Origin: a virus
DNA: 32,130 bases
IMG/VR virus record: IMGVR_UViG_3300027833_000146
Location: 1-32,130 of that record
Strand: one strand, 5' to 3'
How positions within the stretch are numbered: position 1 is the stretch's first letter; each line of letters starts with the position of its first letter. Positions 16,722-24,684 of the stretch are shown here, piece after piece. The translations under genes were made by a program, and so were the position numbers. The notes under the pieces are model-generated. The model had not been told where the DNA came from and did no database searches. It worked only from the letters and a program-made list of their open reading frames with translations.

Positions 16722-17714
16722 ATGGCTCAAACAATTTTAATCAAAAGAAGTACTAGTACCGCTATTCCCACAGCATTATCGAATGGTGAGTTAGCATATT
16801 CAGCACAGAGTAATAAGCTATTTATAGGACGTCCTGGAGGCGGTTCCGGAGACATTGACGCGATTGGTGGTAAGTATTATACTGATATTATTACTGGAGC
16901 AACTGACGCAAACACAGCCAGTAAGCTGGTATTGCGAGATGGCTCAGGAAACTTCTCCGCAGGAACAATTACAGCGACCTTAACAGGTACTGCTAGTGAT
17001 ATTTCAAACCATAATACGAATGCATTAAGTGAAGGTTCAACTAACTTATACTTCACAGATGCTAGAGCCGATGCCCGTATAGCCGCAGCTTCTACTAGTG
17101 ACCTATCAGAAGGCACTAATTTATACTATACAGATGCGAGGGTGTCTACTAGAGCAGACACAATATTAAACCATTCTAACCACGGTAATATTACAGTATC
17201 TAAGGTAGGAAACGAGCTACGCTTCTCAGCAGCATCACAGTATGGAGACAGCGATGTACAATCATACTTATCGGGAGGCACCGGAGTAACTCTTAGTTCT
17301 GGTGGCGAGTTTAGTATCGGTCAGGCAGTTGCCACAACTGATAACGTAACATTCAATAACGTTACTGTAGACGGTACTTTATCTTCTGACGATATTACAG
17401 CCGCAACAATGACAGCATCTGGACACGTAGTTGTTCAGGGCAATCTTACTGTAAACGGCACAACTACTACTGTTAACTCGAATACTGTTGCCATTGGCGA
17501 CTCTATTATGGTACTCAACAATGACGAAACAGGCACTCCTTCTGAGAATGCAGGCTTTGAAGTTGAACGAGGAACTGCTACTAACGTTTCTGTACTTTGG
17601 AACGAAGGTACAGACTACTGGCAGATTAATGATGGCAGTACTACTTCGAAGATAATGACAGCAGGCAATTTCGCAGCTTCCTTCACAGGCATACTTGACG
17701 GCGGCACATTCTAA
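16722..17714 (+). CDS. tail fibre base / structural fibre protein
   Basis: A 330-residue beta-structured fibre protein. The N-terminus MAQTILIKRSTSTAIPTALS, then NGELAYSAQSNKLFIGRPGG, is a tail-attachment motif shared with the next gene (MAQTIKLKRSATQGAIP). It continues with paired (S/T)DLSEGTNLYYTDARV and SEGSTNLYFTDARADARI repeats (about 108-145), then VTFNNVTVDGTLSSDDITA and a domain with VQGNLTVNGTTTTVNSNTVA and NAGFEVERG, typical of structural proteins of marine myo- and siphophages. GGAG precedes the ATG. It is likely a proximal fibre segment, with no tip domain visible. Confidence 0.65.
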   Translation: MAQTILIKRSTSTAIPTALSNGELAYSAQSNKLFIGRPGGGSGDIDAIGGKYYTDIITGATDANTASKLVLRDGSGNFSAGTITATLTGTASDISNHNTNALSEGSTNLYFTDARADARIAAASTSDLSEGTNLYYTDARVSTRADTILNHSNHGNITVSKVGNELRFSAASQYGDSDVQSYLSGGTGVTLSSGGEFSIGQAVATTDNVTFNNVTVDGTLSSDDITAATMTASGHVVVQGNLTVNGTTTTVNSNTVAIGDSIMVLNNDETGTPSENAGFEVERGTATNVSVLWNEGTDYWQINDGSTTSKIMTAGNFAASFTGILDGGTF

Positions 17715-17733
17715 AAATAACTATAAATCTCTA

Positions 17734-17745
17734 GCGTATATACGC
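17734..17745. repeat. 12-base palindrome in intergenic gap
   Basis: GCGTATATACGC is a perfect 12-base palindrome in the 49-base gap between two fibre genes, followed by aagtttt. It could be a weak terminator stem or a protein-binding site. The stem is short and the T-run poor, so function is unclear. Confidence 0.35.
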
Positions 17746-17763
17746 AAGTTTTAGGGGAGCCAC

Positions 17764-18684
17764 ATGGCACAAACGATCAAATTAAAACGTTCTGCAACGC
17801 AGGGCGCTATACCGTCTACTTCTTCACTGTCGTTAGGCGAAGTTGCTATCAATACATATGATGGCAAGATGTACATCAAGAAAAATGATGGGTCAGATTC
17901 TGTAGTTGAAATAGGGGGTAGTAGTGGAGCTGCTGCTGCTACGGGTATATGGAAAGAGTATCTGTATACTGCTACTGCTAATCAAACTGCATTTACAGGA
18001 GCCGACGACAACGGAGTACCCCTTACTTTTACTGCAGGACAAATTCAAGTATTTTTCAACGGTGTTCTTTTAGAACCTACGACAGACTACACTACTGCAA
18101 GTAATACAGTTACTCTTGTGTCAGGTGCTGCTGTTGGAGATATTATCCAGGTCGCATCAGCGAGTGTTGTTTTAGGTACTGGAGATATTCTTACAGACGT
18201 CTTTACAGGTGATGGGTCCACTGTAGCTTTTACTCTTTCTACCGCTCCTGGCGTAGAAAGCAATACTCTGATTTTTATAGATGGTGTATACCAGAGTAAA
18301 ACTGGATATAGCATATCGAACACTACATTAACTTTTAGTGGCGCGCCAGCGAACGGAGCCGAAATAGAAGCATCTATTGGCTCTAGAGAAGTTTCTTATC
18401 CAGATACAACAGCAATAAATCTCAGCGGGGATTTATCGGCCGTAAACGGATCTTACTCAGGCACCCTTACAGTAGGGTCTTTGGATATTGCAAGTACAGG
18501 AGCGCTTCAAAGCCCTGTAGGTACAACAGCTCAAAGACCCTCCTCCCCCGCAGCAGGACACTTCCGTTTAAACACTACAACGGGTAAATTTGAAGGCTAC
18601 TCTACACAATGGAGCGAGCTGGGTGCAACTTCAACAGTCGAAGCATTAGAAGACGAAGTGATACTTAATTTAGGAGTAATTTAA
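17764..18684 (+). CDS. modular tail fibre protein
   Basis: A 306-residue fibre protein whose N-terminus (MAQTIKLKRSATQGAIPSTS, then LGEVAINTYDGKMYIKK) is paralogous to the preceding gene and probably anchors it to the tail. Two copies of a beta module follow: residues about 66-133 (QVFFNGVLLEPTTDYTT) and about 140-205 (FTGDGSTVAFTLS, FIDGVYQSKTGYSI). Near the C-terminus is GTTAQRPSSPAAGHFRLNTT followed by GKFEGYSTQWSELG, a module also present in the stalk at 23073. GGGGAG precedes the ATG. The gene runs directly into the first fibre cassette. The role as fibre shaft is inferred from modules and context. Confidence 0.65.
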   Translation: MAQTIKLKRSATQGAIPSTSSLSLGEVAINTYDGKMYIKKNDGSDSVVEIGGSSGAAAATGIWKEYLYTATANQTAFTGADDNGVPLTFTAGQIQVFFNGVLLEPTTDYTTASNTVTLVSGAAVGDIIQVASASVVLGTGDILTDVFTGDGSTVAFTLSTAPGVESNTLIFIDGVYQSKTGYSISNTTLTFSGAPANGAEIEASIGSREVSYPDTTAINLSGDLSAVNGSYSGTLTVGSLDIASTGALQSPVGTTAQRPSSPAAGHFRLNTTTGKFEGYSTQWSELGATSTVEALEDEVILNLGVI

Positions 18685-19269
18685 ATGCCAGTACAAAATA
18701 CCAACTTTAATACGCTGATTACAGCGATCGATACAAAAGGACAAGCTCTAGCTGCTGCTGCGACCTCGGCAAAAGATCTTGTCTTTTTAGGCAAAACACT
18801 TGAGGCGCTCAATGTTACAGCTACAGTCTCAGATATTATTGGACAAGGGGACACACAAGTAGGTCTTGTAACTACACAAGGTACTACACAAGTAGGTCTT
18901 GTAACTACTGCGGGTACTACGCAGTTAGGTCTTGTAAACACTGCAGGCACTAACCAAGTTGCTTCTATTAACTCTGCCGCAGCTACGTTTAGTACTCACC
19001 CTCAAGGTACCACTACAAGCACAAGTAAAACTCTCGTAGCTAATGAGTTTGTACTTGTAGACACAGCGACTCAAACAATGACTCTTCCTGCAGGCGTAGC
19101 AGGGCAGTCTGTAGTTTATATTGCTGTAGGCAATTTTGTAGATACAGTTGTCGCTCCGAATGGTTCCGAAAAGATTATGGGCTTAGCTCAGTCAATGACG
19201 ATCGATAAAGCCAATACCACAATCACACTTATGTACCACTCAGCCACTCATGGCTGGCGTGCATTTTAA
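18685..19269 (+). CDS. fibre stalk 1 with GW cap domain
   Basis: A 194-residue stalk. The N-terminal third is helical (ITAIDTKGQALAAAATSAKD), then come three 11-residue repeats TQVGLVTTxGT (about 57-89). A C-terminal domain of about 80 residues follows: TLVANEFVLVDTATQTMTLP, then VYIAVGNFVDTVVAPNGSEK, ending TLMYHSATHGWRAF. This cap recurs at the ends of the proteins at 21196 and 25731 and, in diverged form, at 23073. Each is followed by a variable gene. GGAG precedes the ATG, which abuts the previous stop. It probably carries the tip encoded next to it. Confidence 0.6.
   Translation: MPVQNTNFNTLITAIDTKGQALAAAATSAKDLVFLGKTLEALNVTATVSDIIGQGDTQVGLVTTQGTTQVGLVTTAGTTQLGLVNTAGTNQVASINSAAATFSTHPQGTTTSTSKTLVANEFVLVDTATQTMTLPAGVAGQSVVYIAVGNFVDTVVAPNGSEKIMGLAQSMTIDKANTTITLMYHSATHGWRAF
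18853..18960 (+). repeat. 33-base coding tandem repeats
   Basis: Three 33-base units (18853-18885, 18886-18918, 18919-18951) and a partial fourth encode TQVGLVTTQGT, TQVGLVTTAGT and TQLGLVNTAGT. Length multiples of three keep the frame, so copy number could change by slippage without disrupting the stalk. Confidence 0.85.
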
Positions 19270-19282
19270 TTAGGAGAAATAA

Positions 19283-20725
19283 ATGAGTAATTTAACAGAT
19301 TTTTTTGGAAAAGGCGGGCCAAGGGTACCAGGAAAAGCCGCACACTCGCAGCCTGCTTTTGTAGTAATGGGGAGTAACTCTAGTAGCTATTTAAAAGCTA
19401 TTGTTTATGATCACTCTTTAAAGTCGCTTGGAACTTTCGAATCCCGTATGACAAATAACAGTGAGTTTGGTAGCTCAGGTAATTGGAACTATAACACTAA
19501 TCCGAGTGGCGAATATTCCAATAATAACGGGCACGGTATCTCTAAAAATGGTTATTTAGGTAATACAATAGGCTATACAACAAAAGAAACCTTTGAGCAA
19601 ATGACGAGCTATGATAGAGGCATAAATCCCGCGAGGGAGACACATTACGATTACGGTGGCGTACCAACTGCAATGGTAGGAACAAATCCTGGCATAAAGC
19701 AAAACTATGCTATAGGTACTTCTCACATCCTAGGCGTAGGTACCGCGGCTTTCATAAGATCTTGCCCCCGGAGTAATCGACGTATTATGAGAAACTTTGA
19801 TGGTCAAAATATCGGAGGCGCGATTGGCAATGAAAATGATCTGGTTTACGTGCAAACCGTAGGCATGTTAACCTCTGGATATCGTTTAGCCGCAGGAGGC
19901 TTTAGTTATAATCAAAATTCAGGCAATGCTGTTATTATTGAACGCGACAATTCCAGCACCAACACCGAATGGCGTCCTGTCCTCATAAAAAACTTTCCAG
20001 ACCCTGCAAAATATGTATCTGATCAAAAAGCTTGGGGAGCCGCAATTACGGCTATAACCGCAGTTTCGGCTAACCGAGTTGTCGGAGGCGGTACGAGCTC
20101 ATCTAGTAGAGATAGCATTGGCAATAATATCACTAAAGCACTTCTTTGTGATAATAATGACGTGTTTATTATGGGCAGTACAACTAATGGCGTACAGGTA
20201 CGACGGTGGCGTTGGAACTCAGGCACCAATACCTGGGACGCGCCAACAGCGGCGGATAGAGATTGGACTACTAAATATCATAACGATGGAACCGCCTCCT
20301 ATCCAAATTGGTGTATGTCTTTAGATGGCAAAACAGCTGTTCTTATGACCCACTCATACTATTATATGACCGGATACTATTTAACAATAATAGATGTAGC
20401 TACGGGAAATGCTCATAACTATTATCATACTACTAGCAGTGGCAGTTATAGTATAACTCCTATCGGAGCTTCTGAATTTTTATTTTCCCATAGCACCAAC
20501 ACTGATGGTTTTGCGGGAGTGTATACGACTGTAATATCATGGGATAAGATACAATATGATGCAACCCCAGACCATTTTACGGCCCATGCCCACCACCCTG
20601 CTCACATGACGCCAATTTATCGATTTATTGATGCGCCGCATAATAGCACAAACTATCCGACTATATGCCCTCTGATTGATGTTGATAACGAAAGCATTGT
20701 ATTTGCAGAAAAAGGAGAACTATAA
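19283..20725 (+). CDS. variable fibre tip 1 (candidate receptor-binding protein)
   Basis: A 480-residue protein with a short Gly-containing leader (MSNLTDFFGKGGPRVPGKAA) that resembles the starts of the other tips in the array, then a long Asn/Ser/Tyr/Trp-rich body. Strand-turn repeats of about 50-60 residues (AFVVMGSNSSSYLKAIVYD, LLCDNNDVFIMGSTT, WCMSLDGKTAVLMTHS, YLTIIDVATGNAH) suggest a beta-propeller-like fold. Aromatic and His-rich loops (DHFTAHAHHPAHMTPIYRF) look surface-exposed. AGGAG precedes the ATG and the stop overlaps the chaperone gene (TAATG). I do not recognise a named family. The receptor-binding role is inferred from location after a stalk and before a chaperone. Confidence 0.5.
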   Translation: MSNLTDFFGKGGPRVPGKAAHSQPAFVVMGSNSSSYLKAIVYDHSLKSLGTFESRMTNNSEFGSSGNWNYNTNPSGEYSNNNGHGISKNGYLGNTIGYTTKETFEQMTSYDRGINPARETHYDYGGVPTAMVGTNPGIKQNYAIGTSHILGVGTAAFIRSCPRSNRRIMRNFDGQNIGGAIGNENDLVYVQTVGMLTSGYRLAAGGFSYNQNSGNAVIIERDNSSTNTEWRPVLIKNFPDPAKYVSDQKAWGAAITAITAVSANRVVGGGTSSSSRDSIGNNITKALLCDNNDVFIMGSTTNGVQVRRWRWNSGTNTWDAPTAADRDWTTKYHNDGTASYPNWCMSLDGKTAVLMTHSYYYMTGYYLTIIDVATGNAHNYYHTTSSGSYSITPIGASEFLFSHSTNTDGFAGVYTTVISWDKIQYDATPDHFTAHAHHPAHMTPIYRFIDAPHNSTNYPTICPLIDVDNESIVFAEKGEL

Positions 20726-21159
20726 TGAAACCTACACTTAACGAACAAGGCTATATTACAAGCAGTACAGGAGGGGCAATAGACGCTCCAGAGGCAGCTA
20801 CAAATTTAACAGTATTCCGATACAGACGCGTAGACGGTGCCTGGGCTGATGCGTTTCCTGGCGAGACTGATGAAAACTTTATGATGAGTTATAATACTCT
20901 CAATGAAAGTTGGTCACTTGCAGAAAGAAAAGCACTTAGTATAGAGCCTATCAAGATGGAAGCCGCAAGGCGAATTGAAGCATTAGCTTGGAAAATCGAG
21001 CGCGCTACTGAAGTCGATGCAGTGGATGGTACTAACACTCTGGCAGGTGTATACGCAGAACGTGCAGCAATTCGTGCCGCAAGTAATGCTCATGAGGACG
21101 CGCTAAGTGCAGTCACTACTTTAGCTGAGATGAATGAATTTAACCCTGCGGGCTTTTAA
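20725..21159 (+). CDS. fibre chaperone 1 (tail fibre assembly-like)
   Basis: A 144-residue protein following tip 1 with a TAATG overlap. The N-terminal part (LNEQGYITSSTGGAIDAPEA) is an extended strand region. The C-terminal two thirds are helical (KMEAARRIEALAWKIERATE, then LAGVYAERAAIRAASNAHEDAL), in the style of C-terminal helices of small tail fibre assembly chaperones. It ends NEFNPAGF. It probably helps tip 1 fold or trimerise. It differs from the chaperones of cassettes 2 and 4, so the array carries more than one chaperone type. Role inferred from helical content and position. Confidence 0.55.
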   Translation: MKPTLNEQGYITSSTGGAIDAPEAATNLTVFRYRRVDGAWADAFPGETDENFMMSYNTLNESWSLAERKALSIEPIKMEAARRIEALAWKIERATEVDAVDGTNTLAGVYAERAAIRAASNAHEDALSAVTTLAEMNEFNPAGF

Positions 21160-21195
21160 GTACAGCTTTCAATAGCAAGCTAATCGGAAACTAAA

Positions 21196-21729
21196 ATGTC
21201 AAAATCAAAAGCAAGACATATGGGTGACATGATGGGAGCAGACGGTATCGTAAAGACTACCTCTGCTCCTGCAGTTGCCACTGCACGTTTAGCTACGGGG
21301 TCAGTCACGACAGATAAAATTGCAGATGCCAATGTTACAACCGCAAAGATCACAGATAGTAATGTTACAACCGCAAAGATCGCAGATGCCAATGTTACAA
21401 CTGCAAAGATCGCAGATAACGCTGTTAATTCCGATAAGGTTACTCCTACTCTTGCGGTGGGCGTACCTACTACCGTAATCAGCAGCTCAGCTACAGCAGT
21501 GGCAAATAATCACTATTTTATAGATACCGCCACACAAACACTTACTCTTCCTGCTAGCCCAACGGCTGGGCAGAAAGTATTGGTAACTGTGGGTAATTTC
21601 ACAGATACTACAGTTGCTCGGAATGGCGAAAATATCGCATCTCTCGCTTCTGACTTAATAATAGACGTAGCAAACATGGGTGTAACCCTTTGCTACACGA
21701 ACACATCAAGGGGGTGGGTAGTACTATGA
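21196..21729 (+). CDS. fibre stalk 2 with GW cap domain
   Basis: A 177-residue stalk. The N-terminus (MSKSKARHMGDMMGADGIVK) leads into a run of 10-residue repeats of the type NVTTAKIADA (about 36-85), a classic shaft repeat of phage fibres. The last 80 residues form the same cap as stalk 1: SSATAVANNHYFIDTATQTL, VTVGNFTDTTVARNGENI, then a terminal SRGWVVL. The stop overlaps the next start as ATGA, so tip 2 starts at 21726. A 36-base gap with a small AGCTT/AAGCT stem separates it from the previous gene. Function as a fibre shaft is inferred from repeats. Confidence 0.65.
   Translation: MSKSKARHMGDMMGADGIVKTTSAPAVATARLATGSVTTDKIADANVTTAKITDSNVTTAKIADANVTTAKIADNAVNSDKVTPTLAVGVPTTVISSSATAVANNHYFIDTATQTLTLPASPTAGQKVLVTVGNFTDTTVARNGENIASLASDLIIDVANMGVTLCYTNTSRGWVVL
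21331..21420 (+). repeat. 30-base coding tandem repeats
   Basis: Three 30-base units (21331-21360, 21361-21390, 21391-21420) start with AATGTTACAAC and encode NVTTAKITDS, NVTTAKIADA and NVTTAKIADN. Differences are few, mostly in the last two or three codons, so the units are recent duplications. Confidence 0.85.
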
Positions 21730-22877
21730 CAGCATTAACAGACTTAATTTCAGCAGGCGGAGGCGGCTCAGAGATTAACGAGATCAAATTCTTTACGGAT
21801 AGAGGGAGCTCATTTACCGATTCTAATGGGCAGGTTTGGTTGAAGGCCGGGGCTAAGACAGTGGACGTGACGACCTACCCAGATGCTGATAGTGGTTTGA
21901 CCACGCTCTCATTTAGTAGCGATTACCAAGCGGCGGAGAGTTCATCTACTTCTATGAACGGCAAAGGGTTAAGCCTGTCTTCTGACAACGTGTGGGCACT
22001 AAATCTTGACAGCGGCACGCAAATCCGCGTGACCGACCTAGCTACGGGTACGGTATCTCACTTTACTCCTTACAATGGATTTAACCCCGCGGGCGTTGGC
22101 TACGTCAAGGCAGCAGCCAGTTCGGGGCTCACAACACCTCTTTCTAATGCCAATGGTTACTTTATGGGAGTGTTGGGGGGATTTAATGGCACTTCTCTTC
22201 TGAGCTTTCACCTAATCGGGGGTTCTGGTACTGATGCAGGTAAGTCTAATGGCCTACAAGCATGGCTTGTATTGAGGGATCCTTCAGGCACGGGACTAAA
22301 CGCTTCACCTTATAATTATACTGCTACCACCCAGCCCGCAGCTTTTCATTGGAATCCTGCAACTCGATATTTATATGTGATGTTTGCTTCCTCCACAACT
22401 AGGTGCCACTTGTTTATTTACAACATGAGTGGCAACGATTGGGGAAACATCAACGCAGGTAATGGAACGTCGACTCAATTAAATGCTTCGTCATTCATAG
22501 ACTGGCAAACGCAGTCTGGGGCTAACTCTATTTATCATATGTCAGGAAGTTCTACGCACCTATATGTACATTACCGCAATGCATCTTACACCCGTAACAT
22601 AAGAAAAATACCTTTGTCGGGTAATCTGAGCTGGGCGTCGGGCACAGATGTTGGAACCAGCAACTCAGGCCTTCTGCAAAATGCTGATGGTACTTTTTCA
22701 ACTCTTAACTTCCGAGACTACCCCGTTTATTATCGGACTGCTGGGTCAACGGAAAAATTTCTAGTACACGACAATCCTAACAACAAGCTGCACGAGATTA
22801 CTTTAGACGTTCCCATAATTGGTCAAGCCGCATGGGATTACCGCAGGGCGCAAACCCCTTATCAGAGGATAAAATAA
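21726..22877 (+). CDS. variable fibre tip 2 (candidate receptor-binding protein)
   Basis: A 383-residue protein. I start it at ATG 21726, overlapping the stalk stop (ATGA) with GGGGTGGG upstream, rather than at the upstream TTG (21690); this gives MTALTDLISAGGGGSEINEI, matching the other tips. Next is QVWLKAGAKTVDVTTYPDAD, a motif shared with tip 3. The body has repeated strand-turn blocks (NVWALNLDSGTQIRVTDLAT, YLYVMFASSTTRCHLFIYN, HLYVHYRNASYTRNIRKIPL) suggesting a beta-propeller-like domain. The C-terminus WDYRRAQTPYQRIK resembles that of tip 3. It overlaps the following chaperone (TAATG). The adhesin role is inferred. Confidence 0.55.
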   Translation: MTALTDLISAGGGGSEINEIKFFTDRGSSFTDSNGQVWLKAGAKTVDVTTYPDADSGLTTLSFSSDYQAAESSSTSMNGKGLSLSSDNVWALNLDSGTQIRVTDLATGTVSHFTPYNGFNPAGVGYVKAAASSGLTTPLSNANGYFMGVLGGFNGTSLLSFHLIGGSGTDAGKSNGLQAWLVLRDPSGTGLNASPYNYTATTQPAAFHWNPATRYLYVMFASSTTRCHLFIYNMSGNDWGNINAGNGTSTQLNASSFIDWQTQSGANSIYHMSGSSTHLYVHYRNASYTRNIRKIPLSGNLSWASGTDVGTSNSGLLQNADGTFSTLNFRDYPVYYRTAGSTEKFLVHDNPNNKLHEITLDVPIIGQAAWDYRRAQTPYQRIK

Positions 22878-23071
22878 TGATTGGAATGATAGTATTGACC
22901 CCCGAGCAAGAAGCTAGAGAGTGGCGTGATGCAGAACTGGCGCGCACTGACATAGCCGCTATGGTTTCTGACTTCCCTAATGTAGATGCTATCTTAGTCT
23001 ATCGAGTGGCACTACGGAACTGGCCTAGTACAGAAGACTTCCCAAGTATTCGCCCAGAGCTAGGAGAATAA
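22877..23071 (+). CDS. fibre chaperone 2 (phage_tail_APC-like, short)
   Basis: A 64-residue protein starting at ATG 22877, which overlaps the tip stop (TAATG) with GAGGA eight bases upstream; the longer reading from 22832 is less likely. It reads REWRDAELARTDIAAMVSDF, then LVYRVALRNWPSTEDFPSIR. The pattern R..RD.eL..tD, short gap, YR.aLR.wP matches the small tail assembly chaperone family PF16778 as I remember it. The C-terminal RNWPSTEDFP block is almost identical in the chaperone at 26338. It probably serves tip 2. The absence of an N-terminal domain makes it a minimal member. Confidence 0.6.
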   Translation: MIGMIVLTPEQEAREWRDAELARTDIAAMVSDFPNVDAILVYRVALRNWPSTEDFPSIRPELGE

Positions 23072-23072
23072 A

Positions 23073-24683
23073 ATGGCGTTAACTCGAATCAAGTCTGACA
23101 GCATAACAACAGGTGTTGTTGAAGGCAAAGTAGATGCACACTTATCTGGAGGAACGGGTATTACCCTATCCTCTGGAGTCATTGCGGTCGACTCAACTAT
23201 TGCAACAAACGCGTCTGTCACAGCTGCAATTGATGGACTATTAGACTCCGCTCCGGGTGCATTAAATACTCTCAACGAGTTGGCTGCATCTCTCGGAGAT
23301 GATGCTGATTTTGCAAATACTGTAACTACTAGTATAGCTGCTAAGCTTCCTACTGCAGGAGGCACTCTAACAGGTCCTCTTACTATTAACGATACAAGTG
23401 CTACTAGAGTTTCTGCAGGTACAACAGCACAGAGAACTTCAGGAACTCCGGGAGACTTTCGTTATAATAGTACAACAGGTAAGTTTGAGGGGTATTCAAG
23501 CTCTTGGGGAGACATTGGAGGAGGAGCTAATTTTACTTTAAATCAGTTTACCGGCGATGGATCTACTACTGTATTTACCTTATCAGGTTCAGCGTTAGAG
23601 GAGCTTAATAGCCTACTTTATTTAGATGGAGTCTATCAGTCAAAATCAAGCTATGATTTAACGGGTACTACCCTTACTTTTTCTCCTGCTCCTGCATCAG
23701 GAGTATCTATAGAATTAATGGGGATAGTTATGTCTCCCCCCACCACAAGTAACCAATTTACTTTAAATCAGTTCACGGGAGACGGATCCACAGTAGCCTA
23801 CACACTTACACTTTCTCCCTTTTCTGATAACGAAACTAGTGTCTATATTAACGGGGTATACCAGTCAAAATCAAATTATGGTGTATCTGGTACTACTCTT
23901 ACTTTTACTACTGCTCCTCCTGCAGGTACTTCTGTTGAGGTAATGGTAGCAAGTAGTGTGGTCGTTTCTATAAGCACTCCAAATGATGGCACTGTTACAA
24001 CATCAAAAATTGTAGATAGTGCTGTTACTTCTGCAAAGATTGCTAATGGTTCAGTTACTGCTGATAAGCTAGCTGCGGGTGCAGGAGGTGCTTTTAATGA
24101 CTTTGTGATTAAAACAGCTAGCTACACAGCAGTTGCTCGTGATCAAATTATTACTAATAAAGCTGTAGCTGCTCCTGCTACTTATGCTGTAACGGTTTCC
24201 GGAGGAGTGTTTCATATTGATGGATCTGCTAACCCTGTATTAGTTCTCACACGAGGAATAACGTATACTTTTACACAGTCTGATAGTACTAATGCTAACC
24301 ACCCTATTGCTTTTAAAGATACAGCAGGAAATAGTTATACAACTGGAGTAACTTCAACAGGTACTCCAGGAAATGCTGGAGCACAAACAGTATTCGTAGT
24401 ACCTGCAAATGCACCTTTAGGAGGTCTTCGATACTACTGTACAGTACATGGCAACGGTATGGGAAATACAATAAACATAGTTGAACCCGGTCTTACAATT
24501 ACACTTCCGGTCTCACCTGTAGCAGGCAATTCAATATTTATTAAAAATGCAGGAGCTGCTACAGTAACAGTGGGTCGTAATGGCTCAAACATTAATTCAA
24601 CAGCAGACGATGGTGAACTGATTACAGATGCAGCGGCAACGCTAGTATATGTAGACGGCACCATCGGATGGAAGGAGCTATAA
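23073..24683 (+). CDS. large fibre stalk 3 with cupredoxin-like domain
   Basis: A 536-residue mosaic fibre. In order: N-terminal MALTRIKSDSITTG and a coiled segment with LLDSAPGALNTLNELAASLG (about 50-70, a widespread fibre helix); GTTAQRTSGTPGDFRYNSTT and GKFEGYSSSWGDIG (about 111-148); two FTGDGST beta modules (about 156-218 and 231-294); VTSAKIANGSVTADKLA repeats (about 309-335); a cupredoxin-like domain (about 368-470) with candidate copper ligands H410, C456, H459 and M463; and a C-terminal piece (PVAGNSIFIKNAGAATVTVG to IGWKEL) related to the GW cap. ATG follows GGAG. It probably bears tip 3. Confidence 0.7.
   Translation: MALTRIKSDSITTGVVEGKVDAHLSGGTGITLSSGVIAVDSTIATNASVTAAIDGLLDSAPGALNTLNELAASLGDDADFANTVTTSIAAKLPTAGGTLTGPLTINDTSATRVSAGTTAQRTSGTPGDFRYNSTTGKFEGYSSSWGDIGGGANFTLNQFTGDGSTTVFTLSGSALEELNSLLYLDGVYQSKSSYDLTGTTLTFSPAPASGVSIELMGIVMSPPTTSNQFTLNQFTGDGSTVAYTLTLSPFSDNETSVYINGVYQSKSNYGVSGTTLTFTTAPPAGTSVEVMVASSVVVSISTPNDGTVTTSKIVDSAVTSAKIANGSVTADKLAAGAGGAFNDFVIKTASYTAVARDQIITNKAVAAPATYAVTVSGGVFHIDGSANPVLVLTRGITYTFTQSDSTNANHPIAFKDTAGNSYTTGVTSTGTPGNAGAQTVFVVPANAPLGGLRYYCTVHGNGMGNTINIVEPGLTITLPVSPVAGNSIFIKNAGAATVTVGRNGSNINSTADDGELITDAAATLVYVDGTIGWKEL
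24166..24480 (+). other. cupredoxin-like domain of stalk 3
   Basis: The encoded segment LTRGITYTFTQSDSTNANHP, then VVPANAPLGGLRYYCTVHGN and GMGNT, carries the plastocyanin-type order His (410), then Cys-x2-His-x3-Met (456, 459, 463). The His to Cys distance of 46 residues is close to the 47 of plastocyanin (H37 to C84). Copper binding is a prediction from the residues only. Confidence 0.6.
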
Positions 24684-24684
24684 G

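Noticed and set aside
21160-21195. AGCTT/AAGCT stem before stalk 2 as a terminator
   Set aside because: Only five pairs with an eight-base loop and no T-run; too weak to call.
21690-21725. Longer start for tip 2 at a TTG (21690), and ATG 22832 and 26063 for the chaperone and tip 4
   Set aside because: The later ATGs (21726, 22877, 26075) overlap the preceding stop as ATGA or TAATG and give N-termini that match paralogues.
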